A DNA stretch of 64,000 nucleotides from Haloterrigena gelatinilytica (GTDB taxonomy: Archaea; Halobacteriota; Halobacteria; Halobacteriales; Natrialbaceae), in the NCBI RefSeq assembly GCF_013342145.1, contig NZ_JABUQZ010000001.1, positions 1,798,001 to 1,862,000 on the forward strand, read 5' to 3'. The notes under the pieces are model-generated. The model was not told the DNA's origin. It made no database searches and was given only the letters and a program-made list of their open reading frames with translations. Position 1 is the stretch's first letter; each line of letters opens with the position of its first letter. This document shows, in pieces, positions 17,352-26,146 of this stretch. The translations under genes and the position numbers were made by a program.

Positions 17352-17861
17352 CTACTCGGGATAGGTCGCGTCCGCTTCCGGCATCGACTCCACGTTCGCC
17401 GCGGTCTCGAAGATCGCGCCGTTGAGTTCGTCTGCGGTGTCGAAGTACCAGAACTCGGTGCCGCCGTAGTCACCGCTCTGGAGCACGGACAGCCCCGCGG
17501 TCTCGAACTCCTCGACGACCGCGTGAGGATCGTCGAACGCGAAACAGGCGACGTGGTGGAGGCCTTCGCCGTGTTCCTCCAGATGCTCCGTGTAAATGCT
17601 CGGTCCCTCGAGCGGTTCGATCAGTTCGATCATCGTCCCGCCGAGTTGCGCGAGCGCGAGGCGCATCGAGTACTCGTGGGGTTCGCCGCGGTAGATCCGA
17701 TCGGTCAGCGCGGGCGGTTCGAACCGGTGGATCTCCCACGGGCCGATGCCGAGGAGCCCCTCGAACCGGTCCATACCGTCCTCGAGGTCCTCCACCACGA
17801 ACGCGACCTGTGAGAGTTCCGGTATCTCGATGTCAAGTTGTGTGATGTTGTCAACACCCAT
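17352..17861 (-). CDS. VOC / glyoxalase-fold protein, methylmalonyl-CoA-epimerase-like
   Basis: A 169-residue protein with two beta-alpha-beta-beta-beta modules: LSQVAFVVEDLEDGMDRFEG begins the first and LHHVACFAFDDPHAVVEEFE the second. Metal-ligand positions read Gln, Glu (MIELIEP), His (LHHVACF) and Glu (GAIFETA), with Gln in place of the first His, as in some epimerases. LLGIGPWEIHRF resembles the methylmalonyl-CoA epimerase or Glyoxalase_4 subgroup, so the substrate may be an acyl-CoA or another metabolite. The start ATG follows a divergent 90-base gap to aroC. Confidence 0.82.
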   Translation of the reverse strand: MGVDNITQLDIEIPELSQVAFVVEDLEDGMDRFEGLLGIGPWEIHRFEPPALTDRIYRGEPHEYSMRLALAQLGGTMIELIEPLEGPSIYTEHLEEHGEGLHHVACFAFDDPHAVVEEFETAGLSVLQSGDYGGTEFWYFDTADELNGAIFETAANVESMPEADATYPE

Positions 17862-17951
17862 ACACAGGCGTCGACGCGGAACGAGTTACCGTTTGGTACT
17901 GATGTACACGCTTGAGAAAACGACCGATCGGCGCCTCGATCGGCTACCCGG

Positions 17952-19103
17952 TCACTCGTTGTTCGGGTTACTCGGGTGGTAGTCGGTATCGTACTCGCCG
18001 GGCCGGTCGTCGACGCGGTCGGGGTTGAGCCGGCCCGACAGCAGCATGAAGTCAACGAGCGTCAGCGCGAGCATCGCCTCGACGACCGGGACGCCCCGCG
18101 GCGGGAGGACGGGGTCGTGGCGGCCGATAACCTTCTCCTCCTTGATCTCGCCCGTCTCCCAGTCGGCGGTCTGCTGGGACTTGGGGATCGACGTGGGCGC
18201 GTGCAGCGTGACCTCGCCGTAGATCGGTTCGCCGCTCGAGATGCCGCCCTGGATGCCGCCGTGGTCGTTCTCGACGGGCGTCGGATTCCCCTCGGAATCG
18301 AACTCCCAGTCGTCGTTGCGCTCCTTGCCGGTCCACTCGCGGGCCTCGCGGCCGAGGCCGAACTCGAAGCCCGTCGTCGCCGGCACCGCCATCATGGCCT
18401 GGCCGAGCCGCGCGGACAGCGAATCGAACCGCGGCGCGCCGAGGCCGACGGGGACGCCCTGGGCCTCGAAGTAGATGCTGCCGCCGATGGAGTCGCCTTC
18501 CTCCTGGTACTCCTCGATCAGCTCCTGCATCTCCGCGGCGGTCTCGGGGTGGGCACACCGAACGTCGTTCTCTTCGGAGTGTTCCTTGATCTCCTCGAAG
18601 CTCACCTCGGGGGCCTCGACGTCGCCGATCTGGTTGACGTGAGCCTTGAGTTCGATGCCCTCGCGCGCGAGGAGCTTCTTCGCGATGGCGCCCGCGGCGA
18701 CCCAGTTGACGGTCTCGCGGGCCGACGAGCGGCCGCCGCCGCCCCAGTTGCGAGTGCCGAACTTCGCCGAGTAGGTGAAGTCGCCGTGGGACGGACGGGG
18801 CGCCGTGATGAACGGCTCGTACTTGCCCGAGCGAGCGTCCTTGTTCTGGATGACCAGTCCAATCGGCGTCCCGGTCGTGTACCCGTCCTGAATCCCCGAC
18901 TTGATCGAGACGTCGTCGGGTTCGCCGCGGCTGGTCGTGATCATCGACTGGCCCGGCTTTCGCCGGTCGAGGTCCTCCTGAATGTCCTCCTCCGAGAGCT
19001 CGAGGCCGGCGGGACAGCCCGAGATGGTACAGCCCATCGCCTCCCCGTGGCTCTCGCCGAACGTGGTCACCTGGAAGAGGCGACCGAAGCGGTTGCCGTT
19101 CAT
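17952..19103 (-). CDS. aroC: Chorismate synthase
   Basis: A 383-residue enzyme that converts EPSP to chorismate with reduced FMN, the last common step of aromatic amino acid synthesis. It has the family N-terminus MNGNRFGRLFQVTTFGESHG, the RKPGQS motif with the following Arg/Asp-rich FMN loop, the RSSARETVNWVAAGA motif, and the HDPVLPPRGVPVVEAM C-terminal motif. Length is typical. It is separated from the other aromatic genes in this window, aroA (23692-24996) and tyrA (33318-34154). Confidence 0.97.
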   Translation of the reverse strand: MNGNRFGRLFQVTTFGESHGEAMGCTISGCPAGLELSEEDIQEDLDRRKPGQSMITTSRGEPDDVSIKSGIQDGYTTGTPIGLVIQNKDARSGKYEPFITAPRPSHGDFTYSAKFGTRNWGGGGRSSARETVNWVAAGAIAKKLLAREGIELKAHVNQIGDVEAPEVSFEEIKEHSEENDVRCAHPETAAEMQELIEEYQEEGDSIGGSIYFEAQGVPVGLGAPRFDSLSARLGQAMMAVPATTGFEFGLGREAREWTGKERNDDWEFDSEGNPTPVENDHGGIQGGISSGEPIYGEVTLHAPTSIPKSQQTADWETGEIKEEKVIGRHDPVLPPRGVPVVEAMLALTLVDFMLLSGRLNPDRVDDRPGEYDTDYHPSNPNNE

Positions 19104-19334
19104 TACGGCTTCCTGGGAGACGGGGCCACTTAGCGGTGCAGGATCTCCGACGGCCGGTCGCCGCCGAATCGATTCCGTTCCGAGCGACTCGACCGAACGC
19201 GGCGCTCGAGGCGAGCGTCCGTCCCAGCGCTGCGACGAAATGACCGACGGACGGACTCTCCCGAAATCCTGAATTCAGCCGCCTCAACCCACCCAAAATG
19301 TCTTTTCGCCGCGTGATGTAAGTACCATCACACT

Positions 19335-19802
19335 ATGAACCGCCGTTCGCTGCTCGCCGGCGTCGCCGCCTCGGGCACCGCGATCGCGGGCTGCGCCTCG
19401 ATCGAGGCGACGGTTTTTCAGGAGTCGACGACCCCGGAGGTCCCGTCGGATCCCGACGACCCGATCGCTCGCGCGACGATCGGTTCCCCGACGGACGACG
19501 ACTCGCCCCACCGCGTCCGTCTGTGGAACCGAACCGACGAACAGCGGTCGATCGGACTGGACCTCGAGGCCGAGTCGGCCACTTTCGAGGGGGACTACGA
19601 CCTCGAACCCGACGCGCACGTGGTCATCTTTCTCCACGACCAGGCCGAGTACGCCGTGACCGTGACCGTCGACGGCGACGAGGTCGAATCGACGACCCTC
19701 GAGGAAGAGTCGTTCGACGGGCCCTGTCCGGCGACGGAGCTGTTCGTCCTCGAGGACGGCGAGTTCGAGTCGACGTTCGAACCCGAGTCCGACCACTGCT
19801 AG
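19335..19802 (+). CDS. Small haloarchaeal lipoprotein, unknown function
   Basis: A 155-residue exported protein beginning MNRRSLLAGVAASGTAIAGC, with twin Arg, hydrophobic core and lipobox. The mature part is strongly acidic and predicted to be beta-rich (VRLWNRTDEQRSIGLDLE, then AHVVIFLHDQAEYAVTVTV), resembling a single immunoglobulin-like or CARDB-like sandwich. Two Cys residues near the end (FDGPCPATE and SDHC) could form a disulfide outside the cell. No catalytic motif is seen. It precedes an MFS transporter by 42 bases on the same strand. Confidence 0.7.
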   Translation: MNRRSLLAGVAASGTAIAGCASIEATVFQESTTPEVPSDPDDPIARATIGSPTDDDSPHRVRLWNRTDEQRSIGLDLEAESATFEGDYDLEPDAHVVIFLHDQAEYAVTVTVDGDEVESTTLEEESFDGPCPATELFVLEDGEFESTFEPESDHC

Positions 19803-19844
19803 CCTCGAGGACTCGCGGTCGTCCGCCGTCGGAGGCGCGTCTCG

Positions 19845-21059
19845 ATGGCCTTATCCTCGTCTCTCCGAAACCGGCGGACGGAATTCATGCGCTGGCAGTA
19901 TCGGTCGACAGTGCTCGTCCTCTGCCTGCTCGCGTTCTTCGTCACCTACTTCGCCCGGATGGCGATCAGTCCGGTCATTCCGTTCATCGTCGACGACTTC
20001 GCCGTGTCCAACACGCAGATCGGCTTCGCCCTGTCGGGGATGTGGCTCGCCTACGGCCTCTCGCAGTTCCCCAGCGGCGTCCTCAGCGACCGCTACGGGG
20101 AGAAGCGGGTCATCCTCGTCGCCGTCGGCGGGACGTCGATCGCGAGCCTCCTGCTCGCCCTCGCGCCGGCGTTTCCCGCGTTCGTCGTCCTCGCCGTTCT
20201 GCTCGGAGCCGTCGCCGGCCTCCACTACGCCGTCGCGACGACCCTGCTCTCGCGGACGTACGACGAACTCGGGCGCGCGGTGGGAATCCACTCCGTCGGC
20301 GGCCCGCTCGCCGGGCTGGTCGCGCCCGTGGCGGCGGCGTGGGTCGGCGAACGGTTCGGTTGGCGGCCGGCGCTCGCGCTCGCCCTCGGCGTCGGCCTCC
20401 CGGTCTTCGCGCTGTTCGCGTGGCGGATCCGCCCGACCGAGCCGCGACGGCCGGAACAACCAATGCGCGACCGGTTCGAACTCGACGCGCTGGTCGACCT
20501 GCTCTCGCGGCCGGCGATCGTCTTCACGCTCGCGGTCGCCATGCTCGGCACGTTCATCGTCCAGGGGCTGCTCACGTTCCTCCCGACGTTCTTCGTCGCC
20601 CACCACGGCTACTCGGCGACGCTCGCCGGGACGGCCTTCTCCGGGTTCTTCGTCGTGCGAACCGTCGGCCAGTTCTTCCTCGGCGACCTCTCCGATCGGA
20701 TCGGGCGCGACCTCGCCATCGGCGGGTCGATGTTCGCGGGAGCGATCGGCCTCTTCGGGTTGGTGGTCGGGCAGACGCGCGCGACGCTGGCCGCCGCCGT
20801 GGTGCTGGTCGGCGCGGGCTCGAGTTTCTTCGCGGCGCTGGATCCGCGATTCCTCGACCAGTTCGAGACCGCCGAGCGCGGCGCCGGGTTCGGGCTCGTC
20901 CGGACGGTCTACACCGTCGTCGGCGCCGCCGGATCGGTCGGCGTCGGCCTGTTCGCCGACCTGTTCGGGTGGGCGACGGCGTTTCTCATTCTCGCCGCCC
21001 TGTTCTCGGTCACGTTCCTCGCGCTCGCCGCGAACCGGACGTTCGGTCTCGGCTACTGA
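19845..21059 (+). CDS. MFS transporter
   Basis: A 404-residue protein with about 12 membrane helices. The loop between helices 2 and 3 has the MFS signature LSDRYGEKRV, repeated in the second half as LSDRIGRDLAI. The first helix contains YFARMAISPVIPFIVDDF, similar to the haloarchaeal or nitrate/phthalate-type MFS groups. The substrate is unknown. The start could instead be the ATG at 19887 (MRWQYRSTV), which would remove a short basic tail. It may be co-transcribed with the small lipoprotein upstream. Confidence 0.88.
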   Translation: MALSSSLRNRRTEFMRWQYRSTVLVLCLLAFFVTYFARMAISPVIPFIVDDFAVSNTQIGFALSGMWLAYGLSQFPSGVLSDRYGEKRVILVAVGGTSIASLLLALAPAFPAFVVLAVLLGAVAGLHYAVATTLLSRTYDELGRAVGIHSVGGPLAGLVAPVAAAWVGERFGWRPALALALGVGLPVFALFAWRIRPTEPRRPEQPMRDRFELDALVDLLSRPAIVFTLAVAMLGTFIVQGLLTFLPTFFVAHHGYSATLAGTAFSGFFVVRTVGQFFLGDLSDRIGRDLAIGGSMFAGAIGLFGLVVGQTRATLAAAVVLVGAGSSFFAALDPRFLDQFETAERGAGFGLVRTVYTVVGAAGSVGVGLFADLFGWATAFLILAALFSVTFLALAANRTFGLGY

Positions 21060-21188
21060 TCGCACGAGGACGCAGGGTCGCGGACACGCGATCGGTCTCG
21101 GACTCTCGAGACGGCCGTCTCACTCGTCCGGCTCGCGCCGTTGTTGGAGCGGTATAACTTACGGATAACTATGCTAACACGTATACAT

Positions 21189-21200
21189 ATTATTATATAT
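21189..21200 (+). promoter_or_regulatory. TATA-like region and leader hairpin of the DoxX gene
   Basis: The sequence ATTATTATATAT is 45-56 bases before the DoxX ATG (21245). Between the likely start site and the ATG lies a short inverted repeat, GGAAG-TTTT-CTTCC (21224-21237), predicted to fold as a hairpin just upstream of the start codon. Confidence 0.5.
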
Positions 21201-21244
21201 GCATAGCGGTCCTTCTAGGGAGTAGGAAGTTTTCTTCCGCTACC

Positions 21245-21820
21245 ATGACTGCATCCACCATCGCTCCAGACGCTCGCAACACGTTCGAAAGCACCGTCGG
21301 CGGCTACACGGTCGGCGGCCGCGCACACAGCCTGTCGGCCTGGTTCGTCCTCTCGCTCCGGCTCATGATGGGCTGGGCGTTCGCCTACTCCGGCTTCACG
21401 AAGATTGTCGCGGCCGAACCGTTCAGCGCCGGCGGCTACCTGACCAACGTCGCGGCGGCCAACGGTAACCCGCTCGCGGACGTCTTCGCCTGGATGGGCT
21501 CGACGCCGTGGTTCGTCGAGTTCGCGAACGTCGCCGTCCCGTGGGGCGAACTCCTCATCGGCCTCGGACTGCTCGTCGGCGCGCTCGTCCGCCTCGCGGC
21601 GTTCTTCGGCGCGCTCATGATGCTCATGTTCTACTTCGGAAACTGGGACGTCGCCCACGGCGTCATCAACGGCGACTTCGCGTACATGCTCGTCTTCCTC
21701 GCGGTCGCCGCGTTCGGCGCCGGCCGAATCCTCGGCCTCGACGCCCGGATCGAGAACTACGACCTCGGTGGGGAGACGTTGCTCGAGCGCTACCCGCGCC
21801 TCGAGTACATCCTCGGCTAA
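21245..21820 (+). CDS. DoxX family membrane protein
   Basis: A 191-residue protein with four membrane helices: LSLRLMMGWAFAYSGFTKIV, VPWGELLIGLGLLVGALVRL, AAFFGALMMLMFYFGNWD and AYMLVFLAVAAFGAGRIL. The WAFAYSGFTK opening and the GELLIGLGLLVG helix are typical of DoxX/DoxD, the small subunit type of thiosulfate:quinone oxidoreductases. No partner DoxA is in the window, so the biochemical role is open. The promoter is strong-looking and the gene stands alone. Confidence 0.88.
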   Translation: MTASTIAPDARNTFESTVGGYTVGGRAHSLSAWFVLSLRLMMGWAFAYSGFTKIVAAEPFSAGGYLTNVAAANGNPLADVFAWMGSTPWFVEFANVAVPWGELLIGLGLLVGALVRLAAFFGALMMLMFYFGNWDVAHGVINGDFAYMLVFLAVAAFGAGRILGLDARIENYDLGGETLLERYPRLEYILG

Positions 21821-21977
21821 GCGGTCTCCACTCTGACTGTCGTCTATTCTCTCTCGTACGAAAACTGCCCTCTCCCTTCTCCGGCGGCTCTTCCACTTGA
21901 GTAATTATTAAGTCATAACGGTATTTCTGCTGATACGATATGAAATTGACGCACCTGCAGAGGGGTGACAGAGAAAC

Positions 21978-22151
21978 ATGGATGTGATCGTGATCATTAT
22001 GGCAATGTTTTTCTCCTGTATCGTACTCGTCGCACTGATCGAAGCTTGGGGAAACAAGGGCTCAGGCGGGGAGTACCAGTGTCGGAACTGTGGCGAACGG
22101 TTCGATAGCGCCGAGTATTGTCCGGGCTGTGGGATCAAGCTCAGATACTGA
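21978..22151 (+). CDS. Membrane-anchored zinc-ribbon miniprotein
   Basis: A 57-residue protein. Residues 3-23 are a single hydrophobic helix (VIVIIMAMFFSCIVLVALI). After a short Gly-rich linker comes a zinc ribbon with ligands C35xxC38 and C48xxC51 (YQCRNCGERF, then YCPGCGIKL). The design is an N-terminal anchor with a cytoplasmic or surface zinc knuckle. Codon use is less GC-biased than in the neighbours. An A/T-rich upstream stretch (21900-21940) supplies possible promoter elements. Function is unknown. Confidence 0.75.
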   Translation: MDVIVIIMAMFFSCIVLVALIEAWGNKGSGGEYQCRNCGERFDSAEYCPGCGIKLRY

Positions 22152-22228
22152 AACCTGAATCCAATCCAGCGGTTAGACTGCGATTCTTTAACGAATGAGT
22201 GGCTACCAGGAGAAATAGCGCCGCTACG

Positions 22229-23371
22229 TCAGGGCAGTTCGAACTCGATCGCCGCGCCCTGCCCGAAGCCGACGCACTCCGTCGCGATGCCACGGTCGAC
22301 GCCCTCGCGGTTCATCTCGTGGATCAGGGTCACGGGCAGGCGCGCTCCGGAACAGCCCAGCGGATGGCCGATGGCGATCGCACCGCCGTTGACGTTCAGT
22401 CGGTCCATCGGAATCCCCAACTCTCGCGCGGAGTAGAGCGTCTGACTGGCGAAGGCCTCGTTGATTTCGACCAGCCCGTAGTCGTCGATCTCGCGCCCGG
22501 CGCGCTCGAGCAGCCCCTCCGTCGCGGGGACGGGGCCGACCCCCATGATCGTCGGGTCGACGCCCGCGACGTAGCTGGTGCCGACCTCGGCGAGGATCTC
22601 GAGGCCCCGTTCCTCGGCGAGTTCGCGGCTGGTCAGCATGACGCCGGCGGCGCCGTCGGCGATCTGCGAGGCGTTGCCCGGCGTGACGGTGCCGTCGTCC
22701 GTGAAGACGGTCGGCAGTTCGGCGAGCTTTTCAGCCGTCGTGCCGGGCCGGAGCCCCTCGTCCTCGTCGTGGACGCCGTCCCCCGTCTCGATGGGGACGA
22801 TCTCGTCGTCGAAGCGGCCCGACTCGGTGGCCTCGACGGCTCGCTGCTGGCTGCGGGCGCCGTACTCGTCTTGCTCCTCGCGGCTGATGTCGAACTCCTC
22901 GGCGACCTTCTCGGCGGTCATCCCCATCCGGAGGTTCTCCATCCCGTAGGCCTCGTCGAGTTCGGGGTACAGCTCGCCGCTCTCGGCGGCGCCCATCTTC
23001 ACGCGGCTCATGCTCTCGACGCCGCCGGCGACGACCGCGTCGTGGCGGCCCGCGGCGATCGAGTCCGCGGCGCTGATGATCGCCTGCGCCGAGGAAGCGC
23101 ACTGCCGGTCGACGGTGGTCGCCGGGACCTCCTCGCCCAGATCCGAGAACAGCGCGATCTGGCGGGCGATGTTCGTTCGCTGTTCCTCGCGCTGCTGGGC
23201 GCAGCCCCACATCAGGTCGTCGACGTCCTCGCCCGAGAGCCCGGTCTCCGCGAGCATCTCGTCGACCAGCGGAATCGAGAGATCCTCGCTGCGGACGTCC
23301 GCGAGCGCGCCGTCCTCTTTGCCCTGTGCGGTCCTTACAGCGCTAACGATCACCGGTGTGGTGTCTGACAT
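22229..23371 (-). CDS. Thiolase (acetyl-CoA C-acyltransferase)
   Basis: A 380-residue thiolase. Active-site residues are visible: the nucleophile Cys in [11 protein letters not shown], the His in [16 protein letters not shown], and the second Cys in [11 protein letters not shown]. It condenses or cleaves acyl-CoAs, in beta-oxidation or in acetoacetyl-CoA formation for mevalonate or PHA pathways. ATG 23369-23371 was chosen because [15 protein letters not shown] is the usual thiolase N-terminus and a GGAGGA sequence is placed 9-14 bases upstream. No other fatty-acid genes adjoin it. Confidence 0.95.
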   Translation of the reverse strand: MSDTTPVIVSAVRTAQGKEDGALADVRSEDLSIPLVDEMLAETGLSGEDVDDLMWGCAQQREEQRTNIARQIALFSDLGEEVPATTVDRQCASSAQAIISAADSIAAGRHDAVVAGGVESMSRVKMGAAESGELYPELDEAYGMENLRMGMTAEKVAEEFDISREEQDEYGARSQQRAVEATESGRFDDEIVPIETGDGVHDEDEGLRPGTTAEKLAELPTVFTDDGTVTPGNASQIADGAAGVMLTSRELAEERGLEILAEVGTSYVAGVDPTIMGVGPVPATEGLLERAGREIDDYGLVEINEAFASQTLYSARELGIPMDRLNVNGGAIAIGHPLGCSGARLPVTLIHEMNREGVDRGIATECVGFGQGAAIEFELP

Positions 23372-23475
23372 TGTATAGCACAATCCTCCGTAATTGTAAA
23401 TAGTTAACTTCTCCGGAAAGCGACGGCCGATCCGCCCGGCCGCTGGAGCGGTGCCACCGAACGTCGAGATTCACG

Positions 23476-23727
23476 GCCCTCGAGCCGCGCCACCCGAAAG
23501 CGACGCTCGCCGCCGGAGCGACCGGTGTTGCGGGCTGTCTGAGCGACGACCCCTCCGACGAAACCGACGACGATCAGTCGACGAACTCGAGCGCCGATCC
23601 CGGCGAGTACCTCGCCGTCTCGTGGCGAGGACCGGAGCGAGCGCACCACATCCTACTCGAGCGCTTCGAGATTCCCGAGCAAGAGCCGTCGCTACTGCCC
23701 GTCGTCGCGCTCCAGGGCGACGCCTAA
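23476..23727 (+). pseudogene. Remnant of a lipoprotein gene
   Basis: This frame reads a lipoprotein signal without a start, LAAGATGVAGC, followed by LSDDPSDETDDDQ and EYLAVSWRGPERAHHILLER, and stops at TAA 23725-23727 inside the end of aroA on the other strand. The Tat-like part before the lipobox (RHPKATLAAG) and the lack of an in-frame ATG/GTG suggest that the 5' end is damaged. The 3' end is cut short as well. It is convergent with aroA and overlaps it by 36 bases, which is odd for an intact gene. Confidence 0.5.
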
Positions 23728-24996
23728 CCCCTCGAGCACGTCGAAGAAGCCGGGGAACGAGACGTCGACGTGGTCGGCGCCCTCGACGGTCGTCTCGCCG
23801 TCGGCGACCAGGCCGGCGAGCGCCAGCGCCATGATGATCCGGTGATCGTCGCGCCCGGAAACGGTAGCACCCTCGAGCCGGGAGTCGCCGCCGTGGACCG
23901 TCAGCGAGTCGCGCTCCTCGGTGGTTTCGACGCCCATCTCGCCCAGTTCCTCGGCCATCGCGCTCACGCGGTCGGTCTCCTTGTAGCGGACGTGCTCGGC
24001 GTTCGTAATGCGCGTGTCGCCGTCGGCGACGGCGCCCAGCGTCGCGATCGTCGGCAGCAGATCGGGCGTGTCCTCGACGTCGACCTCGACTCCCGACAGC
24101 GGCGCGCTCGAGACCTCGATGACGCCTTCCTCGCGGTCCCAGTCGACGTCGGCACCCATGCGTTCGACGATCTCGACGATGGCGGTGTCGCCCTGCGCGC
24201 TCGGGTTGGCGCCCTCGATGCGGACGCCGTCGCCCTCGTCGCCGGCGATCGCCCCCGCCGCGAGGGGGTAGGAGATCGACGAGAAGTCGCCGGGGACTGC
24301 GTATTCGCCGCCTGCAGGGCTGTACGTCTGGCCGCCGTCGACCGCGAAGCCGTCGTCGGTGTGGCGGGCGTCGACGCCGAAGTCCGCGAGCACCTCGAGC
24401 GTGATGTCGACGTAGGGCGCGGACTTGAGTTCGGTCTCGAGGTCGATCTCGATCCCCTCGTCGGTGACGGCGCCGGCCATCAGCAGGGCGGTGATGTACT
24501 GCGAGGAGACGTCGCCCGGGATCGAGACCGAACCGCCCGAGAGCGGTCCGGTGACGACCAGCGGCGCCAGCCCGTTGCCCCGCGTGCTGTACGCCTCGGC
24601 GCCGAGCGCGGAGAGCGCCTCGAGCAGCGGTCCCTGGGGTCGCGAGCGCAGCGATTCGTCGCCGGTCAGGACGGTCGTCCCGTCGGCCAGCGCCGCCGCG
24701 GCCGTGACGAGCCGCGTCGTCGTCCCGCTGTTCGCGCAGTCGATGACGTCCGCCGGAACGTCGGGCCGGCCGTCGAAGCCGTCGATCTCGAGGGTCGCGT
24801 TCCCGTCTCGGGTGACGTCGCCGCCGAAGAGGTCCACCGCCCGCGCGGTCGCCTGCGTGTCCGCGCTCCAGAGCGCGTCCCGGACCGTCGCCTCGTCGGC
24901 GTAACCCGCGGCGAGGATCGCTCGGTGCGTGTAGCTCTTCGAGGGCGGAGCCCGTGCCGTCCCCTCGACGCTCGAGGGCGTGATAGTGACGTTCAT
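23692..24996 (-). CDS. aroA: 3-phosphoshikimate 1-carboxyvinyltransferase (EPSP synthase)
   Basis: A 434-residue enzyme joining shikimate-3-phosphate and PEP. Motifs: [12 protein letters not shown] (substrate Lys/Ser/Arg), the NSGTTTRLV loop, [26 protein letters not shown] and [13 protein letters not shown]. Length and motif order are normal for the family. It supplies aroC at 17952-19103. The ATG opens [19 protein letters not shown]. The downstream gene end overlaps a convergent lipoprotein remnant by 36 bases. Confidence 0.97.
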   Translation of the reverse strand: MNVTITPSSVEGTARAPPSKSYTHRAILAAGYADEATVRDALWSADTQATARAVDLFGGDVTRDGNATLEIDGFDGRPDVPADVIDCANSGTTTRLVTAAAALADGTTVLTGDESLRSRPQGPLLEALSALGAEAYSTRGNGLAPLVVTGPLSGGSVSIPGDVSSQYITALLMAGAVTDEGIEIDLETELKSAPYVDITLEVLADFGVDARHTDDGFAVDGGQTYSPAGGEYAVPGDFSSISYPLAAGAIAGDEGDGVRIEGANPSAQGDTAIVEIVERMGADVDWDREEGVIEVSSAPLSGVEVDVEDTPDLLPTIATLGAVADGDTRITNAEHVRYKETDRVSAMAEELGEMGVETTEERDSLTVHGGDSRLEGATVSGRDDHRIIMALALAGLVADGETTVEGADHVDVSFPGFFDVLEGLGVALERDDGQ

Positions 24997-25155
24997 GGTC
25001 GCCCTGTGGAGTGGCCCCGCCTTACCGATACCGATCCGTGCAGTCGCCGCGGACGGTGTGGCGGTCGCCCCGTCCGGCGGGTAGCGAGTTTCGCTCGGCG
25101 GAAGCGGTCCGCCGACTCGAGATTTAAGTCGCCCCTTCCGAAACTATGCGGGCGC

Positions 25156-26136
25156 ATGGTTCAGGGAGGACCGGTCGTCCAGGTCGCGATCGTCGTCGGA
25201 ACCGTACTCGGACTGTGGCTCGGTGCCCGGACGCTCGTCGACGCGGTCGTCCGGTTGGCACGCCGGTTCGGCGTCCCCGAACTCACGATCGGACTGACGA
25301 TCGTCGCGATGGGGACGTCGACGCCGGAACTGGTCGTGTCGGCCGACGCCGCGCTCGCGGGCAACGGCGAGATCGCCGTCGGCAACGTCGTCGGATCGAA
25401 CGTGTACAATCTCGCGGTCGTCCTCGGCGCCGCGTCGCTCCTCCGGGTCGTCCCCGTCGAGCGCTCGCTCGTCCACCGGGACGGGATCGCGGCGCTCCTC
25501 GCGACGCTGGTCGCGTTCGGCGCGCTGTTCGATCGGACCGTGACGCGAGGCGAGGGCCTCCTCCTCGGGGCGCTGTTCGTCGGCTACACGCTCTACGTCC
25601 TGCGGGACGAACGAACGGACGCGTCGATCGACACCGAGTACCCCGGGGCTCGAGTCTCGACGGCGGACGCGCCCGCCGACTCGTTCCGCGCTCGCGACGC
25701 GCTCGCGCTCGCGGGCGGACTGGCCCTCGTCCTCCTCAGCGGTCACTTCATGGTCGAAGCCGCGTCGTCGATCGCGCGGACGGCGGGCGTCTCGGAGTGG
25801 GTCATCGGCGGGACGGTCGTCGCGGCGGGGACGTCGACGCCGGAGCTCGCGGTCTCGTTCGTCGCGATGCGCCGCGGTCACATCGGCATGTCGGTCGGCA
25901 ACGCGCTCGGCAGCAACATCTTCAACGTGCTCGGTATTCTCGGGCTCGCGTCGCTGCTCGGGCCGCTCGCCGTCGGCGACGCCGCGATAGAGACCCTCTG
26001 GTGGCTCACGGCGATCACGGCGGCGACGGTCGGCGCGCTCTGGTCGGGCCGTCGACTGTCCCGTCCCGAGGGCGCGCTCCTCGTCGTCTCCGAACTCGTC
26101 CGCTGGACGCTCGGCCTGTTGCGGATCTTCGGCTGA
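25156..26136 (+). CDS. Calcium/sodium antiporter (CaCA family, YrbG-like)
   Basis: A 326-residue protein with ten or eleven membrane helices in two inverted repeats. Each repeat bears the signature: GTSTPELVVS with NVVGSNVYN in the first, and GTSTPELAVS with NALGSNIFN in the second. These are the ion-binding alpha repeats of Na+/Ca2+ exchangers. It would export Ca2+ using Na+ (or K+) gradients, which fits a halophile. The ATG at 25156 follows the A/T-free end of the aroA divergent region by about 160 bases. Confidence 0.93.
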   Translation: MVQGGPVVQVAIVVGTVLGLWLGARTLVDAVVRLARRFGVPELTIGLTIVAMGTSTPELVVSADAALAGNGEIAVGNVVGSNVYNLAVVLGAASLLRVVPVERSLVHRDGIAALLATLVAFGALFDRTVTRGEGLLLGALFVGYTLYVLRDERTDASIDTEYPGARVSTADAPADSFRARDALALAGGLALVLLSGHFMVEAASSIARTAGVSEWVIGGTVVAAGTSTPELAVSFVAMRRGHIGMSVGNALGSNIFNVLGILGLASLLGPLAVGDAAIETLWWLTAITAATVGALWSGRRLSRPEGALLVVSELVRWTLGLLRIFG

Positions 26137-26146
26137 GCGCGAGCGC

